From Terriglobia bacterium (GTDB taxonomy: Bacteria > Acidobacteriota > Terriglobia > Bryobacterales > Bryobacteraceae): a stretch of 64,000 nucleotides of DNA. Position numbers and translations under genes: made by a program. The stretch spans positions 1-64,000 of the forward strand of contig JANXYJ010000014.1 in NCBI GenBank assembly GCA_025350105.1, read 5' to 3'. Shown here piece after piece: positions 16,590-25,681 of the stretch (the stretch's first letter is position 1; the number at the start of each line of letters is the position of its first letter). Below the pieces are notes generated by a model. The model saw nothing but the letters and a program-made list of their open reading frames with translations. It searched no databases and was not told where the DNA came from.

Positions 16590-17359
16590 AAGTTGGCGTC
16601 GTTCTAGGCAGCGGCTTGGGCGCGTTCGCAGACGCGCTGGGTCACGGTAAAGAAGACCAGCACAAAGAAACTCCGTACAAGGAGATCGCCGGTTGGCCGG
16701 TTTCCACGGCGGTGGGTCACGCGGGCAAGCTGGTGGAAGGCCGGATTGGCAATGCGGACGTGATCGTTCTTTCCGGCCGCGTACATTTCTACGAAGGCTA
16801 CTCCGCACAACAGGTAACCTTCGGCATTCGGGAACTGAAGAAGCGCGGCGTAACCAGCGTCATCCTCACCAACGCCGCCGGCGGGATCAATACTGCATAC
16901 AAGCCCGGCGAATTTGTACTGATCTCCGATCACATCAATTTGATGGGCATGAACCCGCTGATGGGACCCAATGACGATGCGCTAGGCCCGCGCTTCCCGG
17001 ATATGAGCGAAGCGTATTCAAAACGCTTGCGCAAGCTTGCTCAAGACGCCGCGGCAGAGACAGGCTGGCTTCTAAAGGAAGGCGTTTACGTCGGACTCTC
17101 CGGGCCCAGCTACGAAACCCCCGCCGAGATTCGCTACCTGCGCACCATTGGCGCGGACTTGGTGGGCATGTCCACGGTGCCGGAAACCATCGTGGCCAAT
17201 CACCTGGGGATGGAAGTGCTTGGCATTTCGTGCGTCACCAACATGGCCGCCGGAATCCTGCCACAAAAACTGGTTCACGAGGAAGTGCTGGAGACCGGCG
17301 CAGGCGTGCGCGAAACAATCATTCAGTTGTTGAAGGCGATTGTTCCCCGCTTGGCCTGA
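16586..17359 (+). CDS. punA: Purine-nucleoside phosphorylase (PNP-I, trimeric type)
   Basis: The ORF track lists a longer frame from 16292, but the ATG at 16586, which overlaps the nupC stop, gives the proper beginning MKVGVVLGSGLG and 257 residues. The enzyme phosphorolyses inosine and guanosine. Key blocks are the phosphate loop 'LGSGLGAFAD', 'LSGRVHFYEGY', 'LTNAAGGIN' and 'GPSYETPAEIRYL', with 'ADLVGMSTVPETIVANH' carrying the base-binding region. Its stop codon falls inside a 16-bp tandem repeat array, so the last residues (RLA) have been shaped by repeat slippage. Confidence 0.93.
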   Translation: MKVGVVLGSGLGAFADALGHGKEDQHKETPYKEIAGWPVSTAVGHAGKLVEGRIGNADVIVLSGRVHFYEGYSAQQVTFGIRELKKRGVTSVILTNAAGGINTAYKPGEFVLISDHINLMGMNPLMGPNDDALGPRFPDMSEAYSKRLRKLAQDAAAETGWLLKEGVYVGLSGPSYETPAEIRYLRTIGADLVGMSTVPETIVANHLGMEVLGISCVTNMAAGILPQKLVHEEVLETGAGVRETIIQLLKAIVPRLA

Positions 17360-17430
17360 ACTAAGCTTGGTTTGAACCAAGCTTGGCCTGAACTAAGCTT
17401 AGTTTGAATCAGGCTTCGCTTGAACTAAGC
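17341..17430. repeat. 16-bp tandem repeat array spanning the punA stop
   Basis: Units of the form TGAACTAAGCTTGGTT begin at 17357, 17373, 17389, 17405 and 17421, with a degenerate copy before 17357 inside punA. Neighbouring units pair as AAGCTTGGTT / AACCAAGCTT, making hairpins. The array carries the punA stop codon and reaches the stop codon of the convergent gene at 17425. Confidence 0.88.
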
Positions 17431-17775
17431 AACCAGGCGGATATCACGAATCGCCGACGTCACAATGGTGCCCGGATAGTCGGGGTGGCGAAATTCCAAG
17501 TGCATGCCGCGCCCCAAGTATGCCGTCATCAACATGGATCCACCCCAATTGCAGCCGTGAATACGCACCAGCACAGGCCGCGGGCAATATTCCGGATGAC
17601 CTGAAATCAGCGCATGGCCGTCGCCCGCCAGCACCAAAGTGTATTCACGATTGTCGGTTTCCACTTCCAAAGTGGACGCCTCCGGCAGGTCACGCAGGTA
17701 GACGCCGCCTTCGATTTCCGATCGAATCACGTTGCGATTGATCTGGTCGCTAAGATTCGGATGCGCGACAAACAT
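17425..17775 (-). CDS. Hypothetical protein, 116 aa, all-beta
   Basis: The protein has the look of a conserved cytosolic beta protein: '[21 protein letters not shown]', then '[25 protein letters not shown]' and '[13 protein letters not shown]'. No family is recognised by name. It contains no signal peptide or membrane segment. It converges on punA, its last codons adjoin the 16-bp repeat array, and it is divergent from rfaE2 with an 85-bp gap. Regular hydrophobic alternation and codon usage like its neighbours support it as a real gene. Confidence 0.6.
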   Translation of the reverse strand: MFVAHPNLSDQINRNVIRSEIEGGVYLRDLPEASTLEVETDNREYTLVLAGDGHALISGHPEYCPRPVLVRIHGCNWGGSMLMTAYLGRGMHLEFRHPDYPGTIVTSAIRDIRLVA

Positions 17776-17860
17776 GTGCTTAAGGTTTTATTCTACACCC
17801 AGTTTTCATACGACACTCGCCATCGCTTTACAATAGAGTTTAGGGTATCTCGCATCGATC

Positions 17861-18346
17861 ATGTCAGCCTTTTACCATCGCAGTGAACTTGTGGCGCAAC
17901 GCGCCGTCTGGCGGGCGGAAGGCAAAACCGTGGTATTCACGAACGGCTGCTACGATATTCTGCACCCCGGTCATATTCGATTACTGGAGCGCGCCCGATC
18001 CCTGGGCGATGTTCTGATTCTGGCCCTCAACACCGACGCCAGCGTAGCGCGATTGAAAGGCCCGTCGCGGCCTTTGATCGCGGAGAGCGACCGCTCCCAA
18101 ATGGCCTTGGCGCTAGAGGCAGTGGACGCCGTGACGCTTTTCGACCAGGACACGCCGCGCGAACTGATTGCCGAAGTGCTGCCCGATATTTTGATCAAGG
18201 GCGCCGATTGGGCCCACTTCATTGCTGGTAGGGAAGAAGTGGAAGCCGCCGGAGGCAAAGTGATCCTGTTGGCGCTGGAGCCCGGCTTCTCGACAACCAA
18301 CATCGAAAAAGAATTACTGGCGCGCGTTCCCGCTGTACATCCGTAG
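17861..18346 (+). CDS. rfaE2: D-glycero-beta-D-manno-heptose 1-phosphate adenylyltransferase
   Basis: This 161-residue enzyme activates heptose-1-phosphate with ATP for lipopolysaccharide core synthesis. It corresponds to the C-terminal half of bifunctional HldE. The nucleotidyltransferase motif 'TNGCYDILHPGHIRLLERAR' contains the HxGH catalytic site, and 'ALNTDASVARLKG' and 'GFSTTNIEKEL' (ISTT-like) complete the family pattern. It implies a heptose-containing outer membrane, consistent with a Gram-negative cell. The kinase half is not encoded next to it. Confidence 0.9.
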   Translation: MSAFYHRSELVAQRAVWRAEGKTVVFTNGCYDILHPGHIRLLERARSLGDVLILALNTDASVARLKGPSRPLIAESDRSQMALALEAVDAVTLFDQDTPRELIAEVLPDILIKGADWAHFIAGREEVEAAGGKVILLALEPGFSTTNIEKELLARVPAVHP

Positions 18347-18379
18347 ATCAAAACGTAAGTCAACTCGTTACCAAATTCA

Positions 18380-21300
18380 GTGACAAATCCCAGCGTCCGC
18401 GAATTGTTTCAAACATTAGGACGGCATCCTGCATTTCAGGAAATTGTCGCGAAACTCCTCCGGCGCGAAGATGGGCCGTTGGCGCTAAGCGGCCTCACGC
18501 CCACCGCCAAGGCCTTGTACGTGGTCCTACTGTGGCAGCTAACCGGGAGACCGCTGCTGGTGATCACTGACGGCAACCAAAGCGCGGAAGTCCTTACTGA
18601 ACTGGTAGCGACGATGTTTGAATTGCTGGTGGGCCGGCCAGAAAGCGGTCACCCGCAGTTGTTGCCGGCGCTAGACGTGATCCCCGGGCAAAAACTTTCT
18701 CCGCACAACGAAATCGCGGAGCAGCGCGCGATTGGGTTGTGGCGGCTGGCAGCCAAGAAAGTGCCTATCACGATTGCGCCGGTGGCTTCCTCGTTGAACC
18801 GGACGCATGCAGGGGATTACTACCGCGGTTTGGCGCTGTCCCTGCGTGTAGGCGAGGAATTGCCGCTCGACATGATCGAAGCACACCTGCAACAAATCGG
18901 CTACGAGCGCCGCGAGCCCGTGGAGATGACCGGAGAATATTCCATTCGTGGCGGCCTGCTGGATATTTACCCAGCCGAGAACGCACGGCCCTTGCGCATC
19001 GAATTCTTCGCCGACGAGATCGAATCGATTCGCAGGTTCGACGTGCAATCGCAGCGTTCCGTGATGAAGGTTACGGAAGTTACGGTACTGCCCCTGGTAG
19101 AACAGCCGCGGGACCGTCTTGGCCAGCCGGGCTGGGAGTTTAGGGCCGCACTGGATTCGCCTCGCGAAAAGACGCTATTTGATTTAGCCGACGATGCACT
19201 CATCGTCGTCGATGAGCCTGAACAGATCGCCGGCGCAGCAGAACGTTTTTGGAAGCGCTTGGATCAGCACGCCGACGATTATGATGCCATCAACTCCGCT
19301 AACTTTTTGCGTTTCGAGGAATGGGAAGAGCGTTTGCAGAAGCGTCCCCGCCTGACGTTTCGCGCACTCGATTTGGATCAAACCACGCCGCACATTGCCA
19401 CCCGGCCGGCCATGGCTTTTCACGGCAGTATGCAGGTGGCTGTGGCGGAAACCAAAACCATGGTGGAGCAAGGTTTTCGCGTCGCGTTCTTCGCGCCATC
19501 CAACGGTGAACTGGAACGCTTGGCCGACATACTGCGCGAGTATTCCATCCCGTTTCAATTGGGCTTGGCGCCGAATGAAGCGGCGTCGCCGTATCTGGCC
19601 GAACGCGCCTATCTTGCGGGTTCGGTGGCTAGCACGTTTTTGGTGCGCGGCAATGTCCGGCGCGGGACCATTTTCTCGGACTCATCGATTGCGTTTGTTG
19701 GCGTGGAGGATCTGTTCGATCCTTCTGACTTAATCGCGCGGCCTGGGCTGACGCAGAATCAGTTGAGCGCCTTCGCGGCGGACTTAGCCGATTTGAAGCC
19801 CGGCGATTTCGTGGTGCACGTCACCCATGGCGTGGGCAGGTTTCTGGGCGTGCGCGAAATTGCCCAAGGTGAACAAAAAGGCGACTTCATGTTGCTGGAA
19901 TATGCCGGTGAATCGAAGCTTTACGTACCGCTTACCCGCATGGATCTGATCGAGAAGTATAGAGGCGGCGGCGAAAACGGGCCGCCGCTCGATCGCCTGG
20001 GCGGCGCCACCTGGAGCAAACGCACCACCAGCGTAAAAGCCAAAATGCGCGACATGGCGGACGAACTATTGAAGCTCTACGCCCAGCGCCGCATGACCGA
20101 AGGTTTTGGTTTTTCGAAAGATTCCGGCTGGCAGCGCGAGTTTGAGGACGCCTTCGAATTCATCGAAACCAAAGACCAGTTGACGGCGGTGAAGGACATC
20201 AAACGCGATATGGAATCACCGCATCCCATGGATCGCCTGCTATGCGGCGACGTGGGTTTCGGTAAAACCGAAGTGGCCATGCGCGCGGCATTCAAAGCCT
20301 TGGGCGATGGCAAACAAGTGGCCGTTCTGGCGCCCACCACCGTGCTGGCCTTCCAGCATTTCGAAACCATGAAGCGGCGCTTTGCGGCTTTTCCCGTTCG
20401 CGTGGAAATGTTTTCGCGCTTCACTCAGAAGAACGCCTTAACCGCGGCGGTCGCCGATCTTGCGGCGGGTAAGGTAGACGTGGCCGTGGGCACGCACCGT
20501 CTTTTGTCGAAAGATGTCGAGTTTCACGATCTGGGCCTGGTGATTGTCGACGAAGAACAGCGCTTTGGCGTGGGACACAAGGAACGTTTAAAACAAATCC
20601 GCCACGATGTGGATGTGCTCACGATGAGCGCGACGCCGATTCCGCGTACGCTCCACATGTCCATGTTGGGCATCCGCGACATGAGTGTGATTGAGACTCC
20701 GCCCAAGGACCGTCTGGCGATTCACACCGTGGTGGCGCATTTTGATCCGGAGCTAATCCGCTCCGCCATCGATCAGGAATTGAGCCGCGGCGGACAGGTT
20801 TACTTCGTCCACAACCGAGTGGATTCAATTTTCTCGCGCGCGGCGGCGATTCAGGAACTGGTGCCGAATTGCCGCATCGGCGTTGGCCACGGACAGATGG
20901 GTGAGTCGGAACTGGAACGCGTTCTGCTCGGCTTTATGCGGCATGATTACGACGTTTTCGTCTGCACCACCATCGTCGAAAATGGCTTGGACATTCCGCT
21001 GGCGAACACCATGATCATCGAAAACGCGGAACGCTACGGCCTGTCGGAACTGTATCAGCTCCGTGGGAGAGTCGGCCGTTCCAACCGCCGCGCCTATGCC
21101 TATCTATTGGTCCCGCAAGATACCGAATTGAGTGAAATTGCCCGCAAACGCCTTGCCGCGTTGAAGGAGTTTTCAGATCTGGGCGCTGGCTTCAAGATCG
21201 CCGCGCTCGATTTGGAATTACGCGGCGCGGGCAACCTACTGGGCGGTGAACAACACGGTCACATTGCCGCCGTCGGCTTCGACATGTATCTGCGTTTGCT

Positions 21301-21787
21301 GGACGAAACAGTAAACGAACTGAAGGGCGTGGAGACTCCGCTGAAAGTTCACTCAGCATTAAATCTGGGCTTGGACATCCGCATTCCGCCGGAATATGTC
21401 GCCGACGAACACCAACGCCTGCGCGCCTACAAACGCGTGGCGGACGCAAAAAGCGCAGAGCAGGCCGAAACGATCCGCGCCGAAATGGCGGACCGCTACG
21501 GTCCGGTACCGCCCGCCGTCACCACACTGATTCAATTCGCGCTGCTGAAGACCAAAGCTGAACAGGTGGGCGTAGAAGCCATTGACCGCCGCGGTTCTTC
21601 CGTCCAAATCAAATTTCATCCCGGCTCCAAGATTCAGCCAGAACGCCTGATGGCTCTGATCACCTCGGTGGACGGCGCGCAATTCACGCCCGCCGGCGTG
21701 TTGAAATTGCCGCTCGGCGCGGGTACTGAAACTCCCGCCGGGCTGCTGGATTTCGTGGGCGCGTCGCTCACCACGCTCACTTCATAA
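18380..21787 (+). CDS. mfd: Transcription-repair coupling factor Mfd
   Basis: Mfd removes RNA polymerase stalled at lesions and recruits UvrA. At 1135 residues it is full length. The N-terminal UvrB-like region includes '[25 protein letters not shown]'; the RNA-polymerase-interacting domain includes '[16 protein letters not shown]'; the RecG-like motor has Walker A '[17 protein letters not shown]' near residue 623, '[15 protein letters not shown]' and '[19 protein letters not shown]'. The TRCF C-terminal domain ends the protein. The likely start is GTG 18380. It is followed by a surA-like gene after 27 bases. Confidence 0.96.
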   Translation: MTNPSVRELFQTLGRHPAFQEIVAKLLRREDGPLALSGLTPTAKALYVVLLWQLTGRPLLVITDGNQSAEVLTELVATMFELLVGRPESGHPQLLPALDVIPGQKLSPHNEIAEQRAIGLWRLAAKKVPITIAPVASSLNRTHAGDYYRGLALSLRVGEELPLDMIEAHLQQIGYERREPVEMTGEYSIRGGLLDIYPAENARPLRIEFFADEIESIRRFDVQSQRSVMKVTEVTVLPLVEQPRDRLGQPGWEFRAALDSPREKTLFDLADDALIVVDEPEQIAGAAERFWKRLDQHADDYDAINSANFLRFEEWEERLQKRPRLTFRALDLDQTTPHIATRPAMAFHGSMQVAVAETKTMVEQGFRVAFFAPSNGELERLADILREYSIPFQLGLAPNEAASPYLAERAYLAGSVASTFLVRGNVRRGTIFSDSSIAFVGVEDLFDPSDLIARPGLTQNQLSAFAADLADLKPGDFVVHVTHGVGRFLGVREIAQGEQKGDFMLLEYAGESKLYVPLTRMDLIEKYRGGGENGPPLDRLGGATWSKRTTSVKAKMRDMADELLKLYAQRRMTEGFGFSKDSGWQREFEDAFEFIETKDQLTAVKDIKRDMESPHPMDRLLCGDVGFGKTEVAMRAAFKALGDGKQVAVLAPTTVLAFQHFETMKRRFAAFPVRVEMFSRFTQKNALTAAVADLAAGKVDVAVGTHRLLSKDVEFHDLGLVIVDEEQRFGVGHKERLKQIRHDVDVLTMSATPIPRTLHMSMLGIRDMSVIETPPKDRLAIHTVVAHFDPELIRSAIDQELSRGGQVYFVHNRVDSIFSRAAAIQELVPNCRIGVGHGQMGESELERVLLGFMRHDYDVFVCTTIVENGLDIPLANTMIIENAERYGLSELYQLRGRVGRSNRRAYAYLLVPQDTELSEIARKRLAALKEFSDLGAGFKIAALDLELRGAGNLLGGEQHGHIAAVGFDMYLRLLDETVNELKGVETPLKVHSALNLGLDIRIPPEYVADEHQRLRAYKRVADAKSAEQAETIRAEMADRYGPVPPAVTTLIQFALLKTKAEQVGVEAIDRRGSSVQIKFHPGSKIQPERLMALITSVDGAQFTPAGVLKLPLGAGTETPAGLLDFVGASLTTLTS

Positions 21788-21801
21788 CGCCCATTCGCCG
21801 C

Positions 21802-21807
21802 TATAAT
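21802..21807 (+). promoter_or_regulatory. TATAAT -10 box immediately before the surA-like gene
   Basis: A perfect TATAAT ends eight bases before the ATG at 21815. Transcription from it would begin at or next to the start codon, giving a leaderless mRNA. The -35 region is weak (ACTTCA at 17-bp spacing), so the assignment is tentative. Confidence 0.35.
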
Positions 21808-21814
21808 TGTACAT

Positions 21815-22963
21815 ATGCGTTTGCGAATCCTCACGGCTGCCTCCATCTGTTTGTGCTTAGCGGCAACGCTGCGCGCCGCTGAAATCATGATCATCGACGA
21901 GATCATCGCCAAGGTGAATGGCGATATTGTGACTCGTAATGACGTTGATCGCGGCAAGAAGCAGTTGGAAGGAACGCTCCGCCAGCAGGGCCTCACTGGT
22001 CCTCGTCTCGCCGAAGCCATGAAGAATGGCGAGGGCAATATTCTCCGCGAGCGCATCGATCAACTACTGCTGCTGTCCAAAGGGAAAGAGCTCAACATCA
22101 ACGTGGACGGCGAGGTCAACAAACAGCTGGCCGAAATTCAACGCTCCTCCAAAATCGCTGACCCCGAAAAATTTCAAGCGTTCGTCAAGGAACAAACCGG
22201 CCAGTCCTACGAAGACTATAAAGGTGAACTCAAAAATCAGGCCATCACCAACCGCATCATCCGCCAGGAAGTGGCCAACCGAATTCAGTTCAAACGCGAA
22301 GATCAGTTGAAGTATTACGAGGAACACAAAAGCGAGTTTCAGCGCCAGGAGCGCGTTTTTCTCCGCGAAATTCTGGTGAACGGCACAGCGGCGGATTCAG
22401 CGGCGGCGGAGAAAAAGGCTAAGGACCTTTCGGCCCGCGCCCGCAAAGGCGAAAAATTCGACGAATTGGCCCAAGCCAATTCCGATTCCCCCACGCAATC
22501 ACAGGGCGGCGACATTGGGTCTTTCGACACAGGTCAATTGCGCCCCGAAATGGAGAAGCTGGTGTGGGATCAACCGCGGGGCTACGTCACTGATCCCATT
22601 AACGTGGGCACCGGTTTCCTGATCTTAAAGGTAGACGAGCATCCCAAAGCGGGCTTGGCTGAGTTTGAAGAAGTACAACAGGACATCAGCGGCAAGCTGT
22701 TTCAGCCGCGCTTTCAGCCGGAATTGCGCAAATATCTAACCACGCTGCGCCAGAACGCATTCCTGGAAATCAAACCTGGCTACGATGACAGCGCGGCCGC
22801 GCCCGGCAAGGATACCAAGTGGGTAGATCCCGCCGAAATCCGGCCGGAGACCATCACCAAGGAAGCAGTGCTGATGAAGATGCGCCGCAAGAAACTGCTG
22901 GGCATGGTGCCCATTCCCGGCACGACGCTGGACAACACCGGAACGTCGTCCTCGCGCAAGTAA
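21815..22963 (+). CDS. SurA-like periplasmic peptidyl-prolyl isomerase (parvulin)
   Basis: The 382-residue protein has a signal peptide ('ILTAASICLCLAATLRAAE'), a SurA-type N-domain beginning 'IIDEIIAKVNGDIVTRNDV', and one parvulin domain around residues 175-280 ('VFLREILVNG', 'FDELAQANSDSPTQSQGGDIGS', 'PINVGTGFLILKVDEH'). It should act as a chaperone or isomerase for outer-membrane proteins in the periplasm. Only one parvulin domain is seen, whereas Escherichia coli SurA has two. The C-terminal segment is Lys/Asp-rich and unconserved. A -10 box close to the ATG suggests a nearly leaderless transcript. Confidence 0.88.
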   Translation: MRLRILTAASICLCLAATLRAAEIMIIDEIIAKVNGDIVTRNDVDRGKKQLEGTLRQQGLTGPRLAEAMKNGEGNILRERIDQLLLLSKGKELNINVDGEVNKQLAEIQRSSKIADPEKFQAFVKEQTGQSYEDYKGELKNQAITNRIIRQEVANRIQFKREDQLKYYEEHKSEFQRQERVFLREILVNGTAADSAAAEKKAKDLSARARKGEKFDELAQANSDSPTQSQGGDIGSFDTGQLRPEMEKLVWDQPRGYVTDPINVGTGFLILKVDEHPKAGLAEFEEVQQDISGKLFQPRFQPELRKYLTTLRQNAFLEIKPGYDDSAAAPGKDTKWVDPAEIRPETITKEAVLMKMRRKKLLGMVPIPGTTLDNTGTSSSRK

Positions 22964-23017
22964 GCGCGGCTTATCGACGCAAGGTCCGGTTTTGAGAAGA
23001 ACTCGCAAAAGTAACTC

Positions 23018-24097
23018 ATGAAAACACCCTATGTATCCGAGCTTGTGCCGGAACAGCTGATCACTGGAATTTTTCTCGTCCAAAACAAAGAGATCCGTCA
23101 GAAGAAAACCGGCGAGCCCTATCTTTCGTTGATGCTTGCCGACAAAACCGGCGAACTGGACGCCAAGATGTGGGACAACGTTCAGGAGGCGATGGACACG
23201 TTTGAACGCGATAGTTTCCTGAAGGTCAAGGGCCTGGTTCAGTTGTTTCAGAACCGCCCCCAGCTCACCATTCACCGTTTGCGCGCGGTGGAGGAAACCG
23301 AAATCGACATCTCCGATTTCCTTCCGGCGTCCAAGCGCGACCGCGATGAAATGTACGCGGAGCTGCGCGCCTGGATCACGCAGATGAGCAACCCTCATTT
23401 GAAAGAGCTGATCGAAAAAATTCTTGCGAACGAAGCGGTGGCGCTGGCGTATCGCACCGCGCCCGCGGCGAAGTCCGTCCATCATGGCTGGATCGGCGGT
23501 TTGATCGAGCACGTATTGTCGCTGTGCAAGCTCGCGCGGTTTACCGCCTCCCACTACCCGAATGTCGATTTCGACCTGTTGCTAACCGGTGTGATCCTGC
23601 ACGACATCGGCAAGATCTACGAACTCACCTACGCACGCGCACTCGGCTACAGTAACGAAGGCCAGTTGATCGGCCACATCACGATCGGAGTGCGTATGAT
23701 GGAGGACGCCGCGCGCTCCATTCCAGGCTTCCCTCCCCTGCTGCGTGACTTGGTTACGCACATGATCCTCAGCCATCACGGCGCGCTGGAATACGGTTCC
23801 CCGAAGTTGCCCGTCTTCCTGGAAGCGCAGCTTTTGCACTTGATCGACAACATGGATTCAAAGATGGAAGCCATGCGCGCCCACGCCGACAAGGACCGAC
23901 AGGCCAACGGCGTGTGGACCGGCTGGAACGCCGCACTGGCGCGGACTGTTTTGAAGAAGCAGGCATATCTGGCTGGACCAACGGAAAAAGAGAAAACCGC
24001 ACCCCCTCCGGTTAACCACAAGCCGGCACACCCGGAATCCGCAGCCTCGCCCTTCGCGGCTAAGTTGCAAGGAGCGCTGTTGGGCGATTCCGAATAG
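23018..24097 (+). CDS. yhaM: YhaM-like 3'-5' exoribonuclease (OB fold plus HD domain)
   Basis: YhaM family enzymes degrade RNA or single-stranded DNA from the 3' end using a metal-dependent HD domain. Residues 1-110 make an OB fold ('GIFLVQNKEIRQKKTGEPYLSL', 'MLADKTGELDAKMWDN'), and the HD domain follows with 'GGLIEHVLSLCKLA', 'GVILHDIGKIYEL' near residue 194 and 'DLVTHMILSHHGALEYGSPK'. The C-terminal 40 residues are Pro/Ala-rich. The gene ends three bases from the convergent lhgO stop, with no terminator hairpin between them. Confidence 0.88.
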   Translation: MKTPYVSELVPEQLITGIFLVQNKEIRQKKTGEPYLSLMLADKTGELDAKMWDNVQEAMDTFERDSFLKVKGLVQLFQNRPQLTIHRLRAVEETEIDISDFLPASKRDRDEMYAELRAWITQMSNPHLKELIEKILANEAVALAYRTAPAAKSVHHGWIGGLIEHVLSLCKLARFTASHYPNVDFDLLLTGVILHDIGKIYELTYARALGYSNEGQLIGHITIGVRMMEDAARSIPGFPPLLRDLVTHMILSHHGALEYGSPKLPVFLEAQLLHLIDNMDSKMEAMRAHADKDRQANGVWTGWNAALARTVLKKQAYLAGPTEKEKTAPPPVNHKPAHPESAASPFAAKLQGALLGDSE

Positions 24098-24100
24098 GCT

Positions 24101-25297
24101 TTAGATTCGCGACTCAATCATATTCGCGATTTCCGCTCCAATCGCCAGTGACGCCGTGGCACCTGGACTCGGCGCATTCACCAAATGTAACTCGCGGGGA
24201 CCTTCCACGAACGTGAAGTCCTCCACCAACGTGCCCTCCGCCGTCATGGCTTGGGCCCGCACGCCGGCACCGCCTTCCTCCAAGTCCTCTACCTGAACTT
24301 CCGGCACCAGTCTTTGCAGCGCCGCGCAGAACAGTTCTTTGCTCAAGGAACGGCGCACTTCATCCCAACTGACGCGTGAATACTTTTGCAGAAACTTCCA
24401 GAGACCGGCGAAACTCAGCGCGTCCGCCAAATCACCAACACGAATGTCGGTTTTGCGATAGCCTTCCCGCGAAAGCGCCAGCACGGCGTTGGGTCCTGCC
24501 TCTACTCCGCCGCGAATCATCCGTGTGAAGTGCACGCCCAGAAACGGAAAGCGCGCATCCGGCACCGGATAGATCAGATTGCGGACCAGATCTTCGCGAT
24601 CCGCACGAAGCTTAAAGTATTCGCCGCGAAACGGCAGAATGCGAATCTTCCTGGGCTGGCCCGTCAGCGCAGCAACCCGATCGGAATGTAAGCCGGCACA
24701 AGTGATAATTCGGGCGGCCGTATGCGTGCCCGCGGTACTTTCCACGCGCCACTCATTCCCTTCGCGAACCATCGCCGTCACCCGCGCGCGCACGATCACT
24801 TCCCCGCCCTTCAGTGTCACTTCACGAGAGAGAGCCCTACAGACGGCCGGATAGTCCGCGATCCCTTCCTGTGGAACTTGCACCGCCGCCACACCGGCTG
24901 CATGCGGTTCTATTTCGCGAAGCTGTTCCGCATTTAACCAACGCAAGCCCTGCAAACCATTTTGCGTTCCGCGTTCTAATAGGGTCCTCAGGCGCGGAAC
25001 TTCGTCATCGGTCACCGCGACCACAATTTTTCCGCAAACCTCGTGCGCGATGGAGTGCTGCTTACAAAACTCCACCATTTGCCGAATGCCAGCGACCGCC
25101 AGCCGGGCCTTGCGCGAGCCAGTCTTATAATACAGGCCCGCATGCAGCACGCCGCTATTGTGACTGCTTTGGTGGCGCCCCACCTCCGCTTCTTTCTCGA
25201 GCACGATGACATGCGCACCAGGAAGAGCTTGCTGCAGTCGCCACGCCGTGGCCAACCCGATCAGTCCTCCACCAACCACTACGATCCGTTGCTTCAT
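24101..25297 (-). CDS. lhgO: L-2-hydroxyglutarate oxidase/dehydrogenase
   Basis: The FAD enzyme oxidises L-2-hydroxyglutarate to 2-oxoglutarate and passes electrons to the membrane quinone pool. The dinucleotide motif 'VVGGGLIGLATAWRLQ' is at the N-terminus, and the family features 'EVGRHQSSHNSGVLHAGLYY', 'PQEGIADYPAVC' and 'PFRGEYFKL' are present. At 398 residues it is full length. Its ATG overlaps the crcB stop by four bases, tying it to the crcB-mutL unit. Confidence 0.92.
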   Translation of the reverse strand: MKQRIVVVGGGLIGLATAWRLQQALPGAHVIVLEKEAEVGRHQSSHNSGVLHAGLYYKTGSRKARLAVAGIRQMVEFCKQHSIAHEVCGKIVVAVTDDEVPRLRTLLERGTQNGLQGLRWLNAEQLREIEPHAAGVAAVQVPQEGIADYPAVCRALSREVTLKGGEVIVRARVTAMVREGNEWRVESTAGTHTAARIITCAGLHSDRVAALTGQPRKIRILPFRGEYFKLRADREDLVRNLIYPVPDARFPFLGVHFTRMIRGGVEAGPNAVLALSREGYRKTDIRVGDLADALSFAGLWKFLQKYSRVSWDEVRRSLSKELFCAALQRLVPEVQVEDLEEGGAGVRAQAMTAEGTLVEDFTFVEGPRELHLVNAPSPGATASLAIGAEIANMIESRI

Positions 25298-25671
25298 CGA
25301 TGCGAACGCTCAAGCCATACGCCTGCCCAAACGGCGATGACGCCCGCAATCACGCTGATCAGAATATTTGCCAAACCAAGCCAGGCACGGTCTTTGTCGA
25401 TCGCCTCAAAACTTTCCCACGCAAAGCTCGAAAAAGTCGTATAGCCTCCCAAAATGCCCGTCACCAGAAACAAGCGTAAATTCGGCTTTGGGTCGCCCCG
25501 TGCCATGAACCAGGACATCAGCATGCCAATGAAAAAGCAGCCGCTGAGGTTCACCAAAATCGTACCCACGGGAAAACGGCTGGAGTAACGTGCGAACAAT
25601 ACCGAACCAATAATGTACCGCGCCAACCCGCCCAGTGCCGCGCCCAGCATCACCAAAAGATATCGAGTCAT
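25294..25671 (-). CDS. crcB: Fluoride exporter CrcB/Fluc
   Basis: This 125-residue protein is a small dual-topology fluoride channel with four hydrophobic helices. The family motifs 'GALGGLARYIIG', 'GTILVNLSGCFFIGML' and 'GILGGYTTFSSFAWE' are all present. Only one copy is encoded, so the channel is probably a homodimer. The gene begins ten bases after mutL on the same strand. No fluoride riboswitch can fit in that gap. Confidence 0.93.
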   Translation of the reverse strand: MTRYLLVMLGAALGGLARYIIGSVLFARYSSRFPVGTILVNLSGCFFIGMLMSWFMARGDPKPNLRLFLVTGILGGYTTFSSFAWESFEAIDKDRAWLGLANILISVIAGVIAVWAGVWLERSHR

Positions 25672-25681
25672 TCGAAAGTTT

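Noticed and set aside
25672-25681. Possible fluoride riboswitch before crcB
   Set aside because: The gap between mutL and crcB is only ten bases, and no riboswitch fold can fit.
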